Below, piece after piece: positions 54,852-64,000 of a stretch of 64,000 bases of DNA. Position numbers and translations under genes: made by a program. The notes beneath the pieces are model-generated. The model saw only the letters and a program-made list of their open reading frames with translations, was not told the origin of the DNA and made no database searches. This stretch comes from Gordius sp. MW1 (taxonomy: Eukaryota > Nematomorpha > Gordioida > Gordea > Gordiidae): contig OZ038526.1 in NCBI GenBank assembly GCA_964036665.1, positions 34,844,001 to 34,908,000 on the forward strand. Direction: 5' to 3'. Each line of letters begins with the position of its first letter. The first letter of the stretch is position 1.

Positions 54852-55140
54852 TCAATAAAATTATTCAGATATGCCTAAGTTATCTGGATAAATGGATTAT
54901 TTATAATACACAATAAAATAATAAACTAATTAAATAATAATTGTATAACAAAAATATTTTTCTCCTTAAATATAAAGCATATATACAATTATAAATTAAA
55001 GTGGCTGAATGTTTTCTATGTATATATAGTATTAAAAATTTTAACATATTTAATGACTAACTAATTATAAAAGCACTTTAAGTTTCATACTCCCCTCTTA
55101 CCTATTACTATTACAATACCAGATAAAATACATTTTAACA
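54852..55140. other. no gene seen
   Basis: AT-rich sequence; nothing recognised. Confidence 0.4.
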
Positions 55141-55148
55141 ATTTTTTG

Positions 55149-55333
55149 GGTGGCCCGTCAACTCGCCGAAAACAATCTCGCCAAATTTAATGTCCCCAAG
55201 CTAAAAAAGGTCCCCAAATTTGTGATTGGTTGAATGGGGACGATTTTAAGCTGGGGGACATTAAACAACCAATCAGAAAATGTCCCTTGGTGAGCTTCGG
55301 CGAGATTGTTTTCGGCGAGTTGATAGGGCACCG
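55149..55333. mobile_element. MITE family C, perfect 8-bp TSD
   Basis: Nearly identical to 40,566-40,752, so a recent family. ATTTTTTG flanks both sides (55141-55148, 55334-55341). Confidence 0.92.
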
Positions 55334-55341
55334 ATTTTTTG

Positions 55342-55662
55342 CTAACCTATATTTTTTTACTCCATTTTTTTCCTAACTTTTATTTTAACTTAATATCACG
55401 GCTTAAAAATTTAGTTCGCCCATCTTATGTCCAAAATTAAAAATGAAACTGGCATAAAGGCGTAAAGGATATAAGAGTAATTATATTTTAAAATTATTTT
55501 TATCTTTACCCTCAAACAATTATTCTACAAAAAGGTATTTTGAAGATTATTAATTATATTATACATTCCAATTATAAAGGTGAAAATATATATATCCCTT
55601 AAATTTATTAATATTAAAAACTTGATATATATTATAAAGATGTTAGCTTAAATTAATCAGAA
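55342..55662. other. no gene seen
   Basis: AT-rich sequence; nothing recognised. Confidence 0.4.
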
Positions 55663-55867
55663 TCGCGTTGTTAAAATGGTTGGGTTTTGTTTGGTCTACT
55701 TTGGTTCAACTAGACTAACGGTCGACTCTGGCTGTTTTTCAAATTTCGACCAGGCTTAGAGGTCGACTAAACATAATGAAACCAAAAAACCTTTAGCCTG
55801 TTGTTTATGTTTAGTCGACTAAAACCAAAAGTCGACCAAACAAAACTCACCCGTTTTTACAACACTA
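55663..55867. mobile_element. foldback MITE, family A
   Basis: From GCGTTGTTAAAATGGTTGGG to CACCCGTTTTTACAACACTA. The target duplication is unclear. A lone family B left end (CATGGGCGTAGCCAGGGG) follows at 55,886. Confidence 0.8.
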
Positions 55868-56070
55868 TTACAGATCAATAAAATCATGGGCGTAGCCAGG
55901 GGAATCAAAATTTATTTAAATTATAAATTGGAGACCCAAACAAATTAGGAATTTAATTTTTTTGGAACCTTTGTATGTGATTGTATAACAAGAGTAATTA
56001 TTAATGTGCCTCTATAATCACAATTTATTCAAAATTATTTGGAAATTTTTGTTTTCTTGATGTTAAAATG

Positions 56071-56237
56071 CATGGGCGTAGCCAGGGGGGGCAGAGAGGG
56101 GCGCCTGCCCCCCTCTAAATCATAATTTTTTTGAAATTTATTAAAATTATGGCTGCTAAAATTTCAAAAAATGAACAGTTTGCCTCTCCCTAAATCATTA
56201 TTGCCCCCCTTTAGCCCCAATGCTGGCTACGCCCATG
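56071..56237. mobile_element. MITE family B with 8-bp TSD
   Basis: The ends are CATGGGCGTAGCCAGGGG and GCTGGCTACGCCCATG. The flanks TTAAAATG (56063-56070) and TTAAAAAG (56238-56245) match at 7 of 8. Confidence 0.9.
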
Positions 56238-56245
56238 TTAAAAAG

Positions 56246-57896
56246 TATTGCTTTTAAAAGATTAAGAAATTATAAGAAACATACTTTATATTTGTTAATT
56301 TGATATATGTGGAATTACGTTCCTCCCAGATCTTACTAGGTGAATTAGTATTAGTAGGAAGTCGTTGTGACATTACCTTAATTATTTTTAATATTTCAAT
56401 TGAACCATTTTAATTAACGTTAAAATAATATAAATAATTGTGTTGAATTTGTCCCTATTGAAGCAATTAGTCAATTTAACTTGAGGATATAAATCAGGTT
56501 GAATTGTGAACAATAGAAAATCTCCCTCTTTATATAACATCCTTATCCTGAATGCAAAAATTGTTGAAATTGTTCAACACATAATAAATCCTAAGAATAA
56601 ACGATCAAGCTTTTATTTTTAACAAAATAACATTTAAATATTTATGATAATATTAGCAAAAATATTTGGGACCCAGGTTTCAAGCCGAAATGTAATAGTT
56701 AGCAGCGTAAACAAGTGATTTAAACAAAAAAGGCGAAATATTGTATGAAAATTAATGAAATGAAATAACATTTTAATTGCTTTCATTACCATTTTAAATT
56801 AATTAAAATTAAGCTTTCTTCAATATTAGACATTTGAAATTTTTAAAAGTTTTATTTAGCAAAATGAATAATTTATCAGGGGGCGGGGCAGAGATTTAGT
56901 ACTCTAGGCATGCGTCTTGCAAGGCCATCAGAGGCTTTGGAGTATCTCCGTTCGGACTAGGATGAAATTTATAAAATAAAGGGGCACGGGCTCGGGTCGG
57001 GCTTTATGGGCTAGCTCATCGTGAGCATTGACCAGAGACAAAAGAATATCTTAAGCAATAAATGACTCAAAAATAATTATTTTCTAAATAAATTTTATTT
57101 AGAATGTAGGTATGGTACGTAAGCATGTAGATGTAGAATCAACCCTTACCCACCCCCCGGGTCAAATCATCATACATCATTTATATAATTAAAACAAATG
57201 AATATCTGAATAATTCATGTTTATTTCTAAACCGCAATTTAAGATTTATTATAAAATTAAATTGGTAAACTTAGAAAAGTTTAAGGTGTATAAATAGTAA
57301 CATAGAATTTTTTATTTATCCTACTGTTTTTTACATTAAATTGTTTTATAAAATAATTGTACCAAAGTTGAATTTCTAATTGTGAATACGTTCAAAATAC
57401 ACAATTTAAAAAAATGTTAGGCCGGGTTCTGGCTCGTGTCGCATTTGGGCTCGGACAAATAAAATTTAATTTTGCAGAGCTGTGCTTGGGCTTAAACCAG
57501 ACCCTAGCCAAAAGTTTGCTATGGTCTACAATTTGAAGCATATAAATATTTACAATTTGACTTAAAATGTTGCATAATACATAATGATTATTTGATATTT
57601 AAGATAAAATTTCATCAACAGTTCAAAAGACCAAATAATATTTAAAATACTGAATAGCAAAAAGTTTTATCTTCTTGTTCTAATTATGATAGTTGTGAAA
57701 AAGATCAGAGATTATTTGTAAATATTAATTATTATTTTCTTAATTCCTCGGGGAAAATGCGACCCAGTTATTTCAAGAATTTGAAATACACCGTTTGCTC
57801 AAAGGCCGTTACTAATACTTTGCTTAAATATAACATTAAGAGTGTTTTTTATAATCAACGGTATTTTATATTGAAAGCAAAAAATATTGTTAATAT
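56246..57896. other. gene-free; GC-rich relic
   Basis: CACGGGCTCGGGTCGGGC at 56,985-57,005 and GGCCGGGTTCTGGCTCGTGTC at 57,420-57,440 are worn hAT-MITE-style phrases. The open frame at 57757-58044 begins in plain AT-rich DNA and runs into a repeat end, so it is not called. Confidence 0.4.
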
Positions 57897-57899
57897 GAC

Positions 57900-57962
57900 A
57901 AGTAGGACAGGACAGGATGGACGGACAACCAAAGGCGAGCCCATAAATCGCATAGCAATTAA
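57900..57962 (-). repeat. end fragment of the AATTGC element
   Basis: GACGGACAACCAAAGGCGAGCC followed by CATAAATCGCATAGCAATT, the inverted left end of the minisatellite element. Confidence 0.65.
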
Positions 57963-58679
57963 AATTTTAAAAACCTTAACTGGGGAAAAATTAGAGTATA
58001 TGTCCAAATATATTAGAATAACAGATTTTGCAGGTTTAATTTGAATCTAAATTTAAGAGAATTTAATATTTTAACGTGAAAATATAGCTATTGTATCAAT
58101 TTGCAATGTTACGGCTCTACAGATTTTCTCCTCTCTTATTATTATGTTAAAAATTTAATGTAACGTTCTATAAATAATTAATATTTCTAGGTATATTAAT
58201 TTATTTTCTTATAAACCGCTTATTAGGCACTCATTAATATTTTAATTCAAATTTAATTATTTTTGCGTTCTACCGGGAAATTTATAAAAAAATACTTTTG
58301 AAATAATGTATTAGCACTTTAGATAATTAGCTAGAAGATTAAAACAAAGATCCCCTACCATTTATTTTCTAAAAAAAACTAATATATGTTAAAAAACAGC
58401 TACAATGAAGAGTGTTTAAAAATTTAAGGAACTTTATAAAAAAAATTAACACTTTTCCCGTTTAAAATTAAGGATTTTATAACAAGTTTTATGATTCCGT
58501 TTTGAAGTTTTTATAACCAGGCTACACCTTTATTATCAAACTTTCCCCAGTGTTATTTATACCACTAGCTGTTTATCACAAACTATATATAATATCATAT
58601 GGACTCATCATATATTTAATTACTTTTTTTTAAATATAGGTAGTGCAAACAATCGATATTTTCGAATATTTATCCAGCG
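57963..58679. other. 5' flank of the GPCR gene
   Basis: AT-rich. TTTATCCAG at 58,670-58,678 just before the ATG could be a splice acceptor from a 5' UTR exon. No other signal seen. Confidence 0.4.
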
Positions 58680-61600
58680 ATGAATGTCACCTCAACAGTG
58701 ACGACAATATATTTTTCCATTCCAAACCCCCAAAAACTTATCCCTGAAGTTACTGTAATCCCAATGGCTACTGAAGAAAGACAAATTTGTGGAAAAGAGT
58801 ATGCAAGAATTTTTTACTTTGGAGTTCCCATATTTTTCATCATCGCCTTTATGATATGTGGCAATTTAATGGTCGTCATATCTGTGCTCCGTTACAAAAG
58901 TAAATCTTCCTTTTAAATCATTAATGTTTTTTTGCTTAAATATAGATGATTTTATCTAAATAAACATAAAAAAATTAGTAACTAAAATTTTTAGGTGTGT
59001 TTAGAACCCTGCAAAATGAAATTTCTTCGGCCCGAGCCCAAAACTGTAATTTGCCCGAGCCCTACTCAAGCTCGAAATATTCTTTACTCATGCCCGACCC
59101 GAGCCCAAACCCGACTTTTTTAAAATGCAAATTTATAAAAAATTCTATTCAGAATACCCACCCGCACCTTTCATTAACATAAAACTATTTTGTCCCCTCT
59201 AATTAGCCTACTCAACAAAGGAATTAGTAGCTAGATTTTGCCTCGGGCCTCGGGTTGGGCTTTGGGTCGTGTTGACAAATCAGGCCCGACCCGAGGTCTT
59301 TATGGCTCGAGCCCGGCCCGGGTTTCGGACGGCCCATGCGTGGCTCTAGGTGTGTTATATTATCTAAAATAAGAGTAGCAGACTTTTATTTATTAAACTT
59401 TCATGATATTTGTTTAAGACTAGTGTTATTAGATGATATCTTCGCCAATTAATATCCACTCATTTTTATATTAAACCCAGTTTTCTAAAACCTTAACTTT
59501 CAAATTTTTTAGACCTCATCCTATCATAACCCTACTATTTTAATCTGTTCGTCACTAACAGTTCCATCTCATTAAAATCTTTCGTTTAGTTAGTTTACTT
59601 ATCGCAAACAATTGTTTTGTGATCCATTTGATTGTATGCCCATCATGTCTTCTACCCTTTAGCTTCTTTTATCAACTATTGCATCTTTGCTCCATCAATT
59701 ACATTCTGTTGAATAATCGATCTGACGCCATTACGGTTTTTATTTGAATTTCCCTTGTTCAATAAATTATTTATAGCTAAATTGAAGGTTCACAGAATTA
59801 AAAATATATGTGGGGTTCTATATTAGCTGAATGAACAAAGATATTTGTACTCATCGAAAGGAGAAGTTTTATGATATAAATTAATTCGCAATCTCTCATC
59901 AAAAATGTTCAGGCCGATTTGTTAATATTGGTTAGTAGAGCACAACTAAATCCCAATTTGATAATTAATGTTTTTAACCTTAACAGCGTTGACAATGCAA
60001 TGCTAACACTAATTCTATTAGTTTGAATTATTAAAGGGACCTTCTCCCACAAATACAGGTGATAGTTTGAAAACATCTGCCATTTGTCAATGGTTTAATA
60101 TTACATAATTTTAACTATACCCCCCATAAACTAATGTCATTAGCTGCTTCTATCAATAGCTGTAGCCCTCACCGTATTTAACAAGCTTTAAGTAATTATC
60201 GCATAAGCCTTTGTTATAATATTCATATTTTTATAGGGACAAGATTTTTGTTTTTTAGATTTACCATACCATTTACTAAAAGTCTAATAGACCTTTTTCA
60301 TACTATAATTTGTTGTTAAATGCATACTTTTTTATTCAGTTTTGTACCAATGCGCTAGTATTTAAAAAAGGCAAACTTTAGATGTAGTTTTGGACCTAGT
60401 TATGAGAAGATTTAATTGGTTTAAAAAGCAAATGATTTTTACTTGACTCTCAAAATAAATTTCAGACGAGTTGACTTCAGCCTTACACTTTACTTGAGTT
60501 TTAAAACTAACGCTTTAAATTGCTTATGTTAGAGCATTAGGGGCATAATGGTTTACAAACCATTATGTAAGTTAGAGTACCTAAGCAAGCTTTTAACCAA
60601 TCAATTAAAATTGTTAAAAACGACTAAAGTATATAACATGTTTATAATATACTCAGAAATATTCAATCCATTATATAAGCAATGTGGTTTTACTAATGTT
60701 CTCTTCGGATTGATAAATAAAGTGGGAGGAAAGGGATTCCAATTTTAAAACACTTTTCTCCATGATAATAGTCGCAAGCGGACCGAAATATTGGAATCTC
60801 TTTCTCCAGTATCTTTACCAATCCGAAGAGATAATTAATAAAGCCACCTTGCTAACATGTTTAGAGATTACAATTTGCATACTATTTAATATTGAGTAGC
60901 ATATAATTAAACATTGTATGTAATGAAATTATACAGAATATTAATCATTATATCTCAATGATATATTGTACATTCATTCCCTTGTGATATAATATAAATC
61001 TTAGACTTTTAAATTAAAATTATATAGAGATTATTGTTTTGTATAGATCTCCATTCAATACGCAATGGAGTAATTGTGTCATTAGCGCTGGCGGATCTTT
61101 TGGTAGCCATGGCCGTGGTTCCTTTCGCCGCCATAGACCTCATTTGTCGTCGTTGGATATTTCCACCATCTTATTGCATCTCCTACGTCGCACTTGACTT
61201 TATTTCGTGCCAATCTAGCATATTTCATATCTGCCTAATAGCGGTGGAACAATATGTTGTTATAAGTAGTCCGCTTAAATACGGTCGTATACGAAAGGTC
61301 GTAAAAGTGGGCGTTATAATAGCGGTGTGTGGAATATGGGCCCTGTCTATCGTTATAGCTTATTATTTCACTTACTTCGCAAGTCGGAGTGGTAATCTCT
61401 CTCACAACCCTGAACACGATTCTGACATCGGATTTAAATTTGATCTTGAATCAGAGGCCCATATAGATCATTCTGGAAAACAGATAGGAGACGAGAGCTG
61501 TCTTTACCTATCCAAATTGTCCTCCTCATTCGCCCTTACAGTATTCCTAGGTGGATTCCTCGTTCCTATGGTCATAACCATGCTAGTATATTGGAAAATA

Positions 61601-63148
61601 TACGGCATAGCTCGATACCATTTAAATTCCTTACTCAATCAGTACAATACCACTTTGAGCCAGCAACAACTAAATATCAAGAAATCGAAACGAGTTGATA
61701 TAGTAAAGTCGATCGAATTGCTGACTTCGACACCAGACATACTGAATGAAATACCTTACTACTCACCACCTCAGTATCCATTTGACGGTCAAAATAAGGG
61801 ACGTTCAGTTCCAAGTGACGATATAGTGTATAATAATCTAAAAACATTAGGATTAAATGATAATAACATAGGTCTTAAACAAAAGTTCAAGCAATACACG
61901 TTGTCTAAAAAGTCAAATTATTCCCAAGAGAAACCAGTTAGAGCTTTGAGGTTTCAATTGGTCGAGTATGACTCGCCTATCCTACAATTTACCAACGATA
62001 ACGTGGTCACAAGTTTAATAAGAGCCGATTGCAATCTCAAAGATCCCGTCGAAAATAATCTAAGCAATAGAAACGCATGTTGCCACGAATTCAATAAGGC
62101 AAATATGATGGGAAACTTATGGACAAGTTGTTTGGGTAAAAAACCCGTAGTAAACGAACCGTTCACTATAAACTTGACACCCGATTCCATTAGTTTTTAT
62201 GAAATGCTCGGACCTAAAATAGATGATCATGATACAGATACCATCAGAGATAAGATCCCTGCAAATGTTACCAACCATATAAATAAATTACGGGAGTTTG
62301 AAGGTCAAAACTGTCAATGTCATTGGACTAAAAACTCACTTGTCAAATTAAAAGAAAAACAATTAATCAAACGTGGAGACACATTAAAATTGTCACTTTG
62401 CGGTGACATTGGTGCAAAGGATAATATATTATACAATGAAAGCGAGGTGAATCGCAGCAAAACGAAAACATTGAATGACCGACTGTTTAGATTGCATGAC
62501 ATTCAAACGGATTTGAAGAACGATTTCATACAAAGCAATCAATTATTAAATAATATTCAAAGCGAATCTGGCAAGGTTAGTTTCGGACTTCAAAGAAGAA
62601 GCACATCGCATTCTGTTGTAAATTCAAGGAGGTCTACCGAATTTCACAACTCAAGAGTTTTGCGGAGATGTTCCTCGGGCTACGGTTCCACCTTATTGTA
62701 TACTCCACAGACCAATATGCTATGCCATTCAGAATCTCCTAAGAATCCTGAAAAAGCGATAGAAACACAACCAGAGGAATTAACTACAAAACCGGAGGCT
62801 TCTAAATGTAAAAGACCACAAGTCGCTCTCAAGCGGGAAAGTAATATATACGTGCACATCCAAACAAACCGGAACATGTTAAAGGAGGGTAAAGCTATAA
62901 AAACGCTTGGTATAGTGTTAGGTGCGTTTCTCATGTGTTGGACCCCCTATTTTTGCCTATTCCTGATCCATCCCCTATGTAATTATTGCATACCCGTCAA
63001 GCTTTTCGTATTTGTCACGTGGCTAGGTTACATGAATTCCGCTCTTAACCCCATCATATACGCCATCTACAACAAGAAATTCCGTCGAGCCTTTAAGTCG
63101 CTTATCTTTTGCCACGTCATGAAACGTTCGGTCATTAATGCACCCTAA
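58680..63148 (+). CDS. class A aminergic-type G protein-coupled receptor with E-Q-Y in place of D-R-Y
   Basis: Two exons, 58680-58899 and 61047-63148, join in phase (A|AT, Asn) to 773 codons around a 2,147-bp GT-AG intron after TM1. An N-glycosylation site NVT lies at 2-4. TM1 has GNLMVV (N62); TM2 has LALADLL; TM3 has C117 and the amine-binding D124 (D3.32 by exact count); TM4 has W171; TM5 has P5.50; TM6 has CWTPYF (W705); TM7 has NPIIY (741-745) and then a basic helix 8. C225 in loop 2 can pair with C117. The TM3 end reads VEQYVVI: the G-protein-switch arginine is glutamine (Q142). TM5 lacks the serines of catecholamine receptors (5.42 V, 5.43 F, 5.46 G). Loop 3 is about 420 residues, polar. 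It would sense a biogenic amine at the plasma membrane; the ligand cannot be fixed. Confidence 0.93.
59002..59348. mobile_element. hAT-type MITE (347 bp), perfect 8-bp TSD
   Basis: The ends TAGAACCCTGCA and, on the other strand, TAGAGCCACGCA match at 9 of 12. GGTGTGTT is duplicated at 58994-59001 and 59349-59356. Each half is rich in CCCGAGCCC / GGGCTCGGGT phrases, a style shared with the 8,921 element. Confidence 0.88.
60701..60830. repeat. foldback inverted repeat, about 45-bp arms
   Basis: CTCTTCGGATTGATAAATAA...GGGATTCCAATTTT (60,701-60,746) is mirrored by TATTGGAATCTCTTTCTCC...ACCAATCCGAAGAG (60,787-60,830). Probably the core of another MITE; outer ends were not defined. Confidence 0.7.
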
Positions 63149-63477
63149 ATACACCTCATCAACTACCTATATTGATTATATTTATTTTCTCTCGAGGCAG
63201 TTTTAAATACGAATGCATAGGTATTTTCATACTCAAATCAATATTAAAAACGATGATACATTCAAGAATACAACGATTGATTGGCAAGAGAAAGGCGAAT
63301 AATTGCCTTCCGACTTATGGGTATGAGTGCCAAAGATCTCTCTGAAAATAACTTTTTGCCGATGCCTATCTAAAAGACTATTTTTTGTTTGCCAACGAAC
63401 ATAAATTGCGACCCCGTGGTCGAATGATTGCTAAATAGTCACTGTCGCACCATCGGTTTTGCATTCCTCTCATTGGC
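63149..63477. other. 3' flank of the GPCR gene
   Basis: No canonical AATAAA was noticed close to the stop; AT-rich, nothing else recognised. Confidence 0.35.
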
Positions 63478-63786
63478 TTAGCCTTTTGGGCGCTTCTTAT
63501 CTCGTAAATTAGAACCATTTACAAGGCTATGATTTAGGAGGTTAAATCTTTTCAAAATATTGGCTACAAAATAAACGATTTTGGCTATAGCGTAACCTTC
63601 GATTCGCGCGGCAGTTATGATGCAATATTTGCTATTTAATGTCGATATAGGTACTAAACCAACCATGTCAACGTTTATTAAAAAAACACTCTTGTACCCA
63701 CATTTAATTCCATAATTTTTATGCTGTTCCACAAATAAAATCAATGCGTAAAACTCAGTAATCGCCTTCCATAGTGTTTCAATCAT
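63478..63786 (-). mobile_element. retroelement integrase-like fossil fragment
   Basis: The translation INVDMVGLVPISTLNSKYCI and ITAARIEGYAIAK resembles the start of the integrase core of LTR-retrotransposon-type elements (usual shape VDIVGPLPxTxxGxxYIITxIDRFTGY). It is a short degraded piece with no flanking repeats or other parts seen, so an old fossil. Family not resolved. Confidence 0.5.
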
Positions 63787-64000
63787 GTCTCGGGGGCGAT
63801 TATGAGAATCCCAATCTCGTCTCGCTCTAAAAAAGTCTCAGTCTTGTCTTTAAGAGAATTATCGACTCGTCTCGACTTCTTAATTAATATTATACTAAAT
63901 TCAAATTTCCCCTCGTTTATAAAATTTATTCTAAAATAAATAAATTAAGAAAAAATTTTATATCATTTTGTTATCTAAAAACTTCATTAAGTGCAAACAA
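63787..64000. repeat. TCTCGTCTCG-rich repeat edge
   Basis: GTCTCGGGGGCGATTATGAG, CCCAATCTCGTCTCGCTCT and GACTCGTCTCGAC recur within 70 bp, in the style of the arrays at the ends of hAT-type MITEs. It runs toward the window edge, so it is not classified. Confidence 0.4.

Larger units (their letters stand above)
58900..61046 (+). other. intron of the GPCR gene
   Basis: GTAAAT donor and TTTTGTATAG acceptor. It contains a complete hAT-type MITE (59,002-59,348) and a foldback pair (60,701-60,830); the rest is AT-rich with nothing recognised. Confidence 0.85.

Noticed and set aside
57757-58044. 95-codon open frame
   Set aside because: Its second half is the inverted end of the AATTGC repeat; the first half resembles nothing.

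Overview
The window is AT-rich animal nuclear DNA. It holds parts or all of seven host genes of kinds found in bilaterian animals, buried in short non-autonomous DNA transposons. Five introns are only 33-41 bp (three in the HDAC6-like gene, one each in the SSADH and LysM genes) and one more is 48 bp, beside introns of up to 6.3 kb. That mixture together with the base composition recalls flatworms, but the assignment is an inference; the species cannot be read from the sequence.

Left third (1-20,100): the last coding exon of an M13 (neprilysin/ECE-type) metallopeptidase (+); a LYSMD1/2-like LysM-domain gene (-); a decayed LINE; a complete hAT-type MITE with target-site duplication; an intron-free 634-codon gene joining a classical protein tyrosine phosphatase domain to a JIP1-type SH3-PTB module (+); and the 3' end of an HDAC6-like gene carrying a complete ubiquitin-binding zinc finger, split by introns of 33, 36 and 33 bp (+).

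Middle (21,173-35,459, -): a full mitochondrial-type succinate-semialdehyde dehydrogenase (ALDH5A1) gene, 11 exons and 491 codons, assembled here exon by exon with all phases matching. Its introns hold many MITEs and two large copies of a minisatellite-bearing element.

Right third (35,460-64,000): mostly repeats, including a deleted hAT element with a recognisable transposase C-terminus, a pogo-like MITE family, an inverted third copy of the minisatellite element, an intron-free RENi-family (Rad60/Esc2/NIP45) gene with two SUMO-like domains (-), and a two-exon aminergic GPCR with a very long third intracellular loop and E-Q-Y in place of D-R-Y (+). A degraded retroelement integrase-like fragment lies near the right edge.

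The neighbouring genes do not form an obvious pathway. The most striking object is the phosphatase-JIP fusion: JIP1 is a JNK scaffold known to recruit phosphatases, and here a phosphatase domain and the scaffold's C-terminal module are one polypeptide. Several MITE families carry 8-bp target duplications, which points to repeated waves of hAT-type activity.
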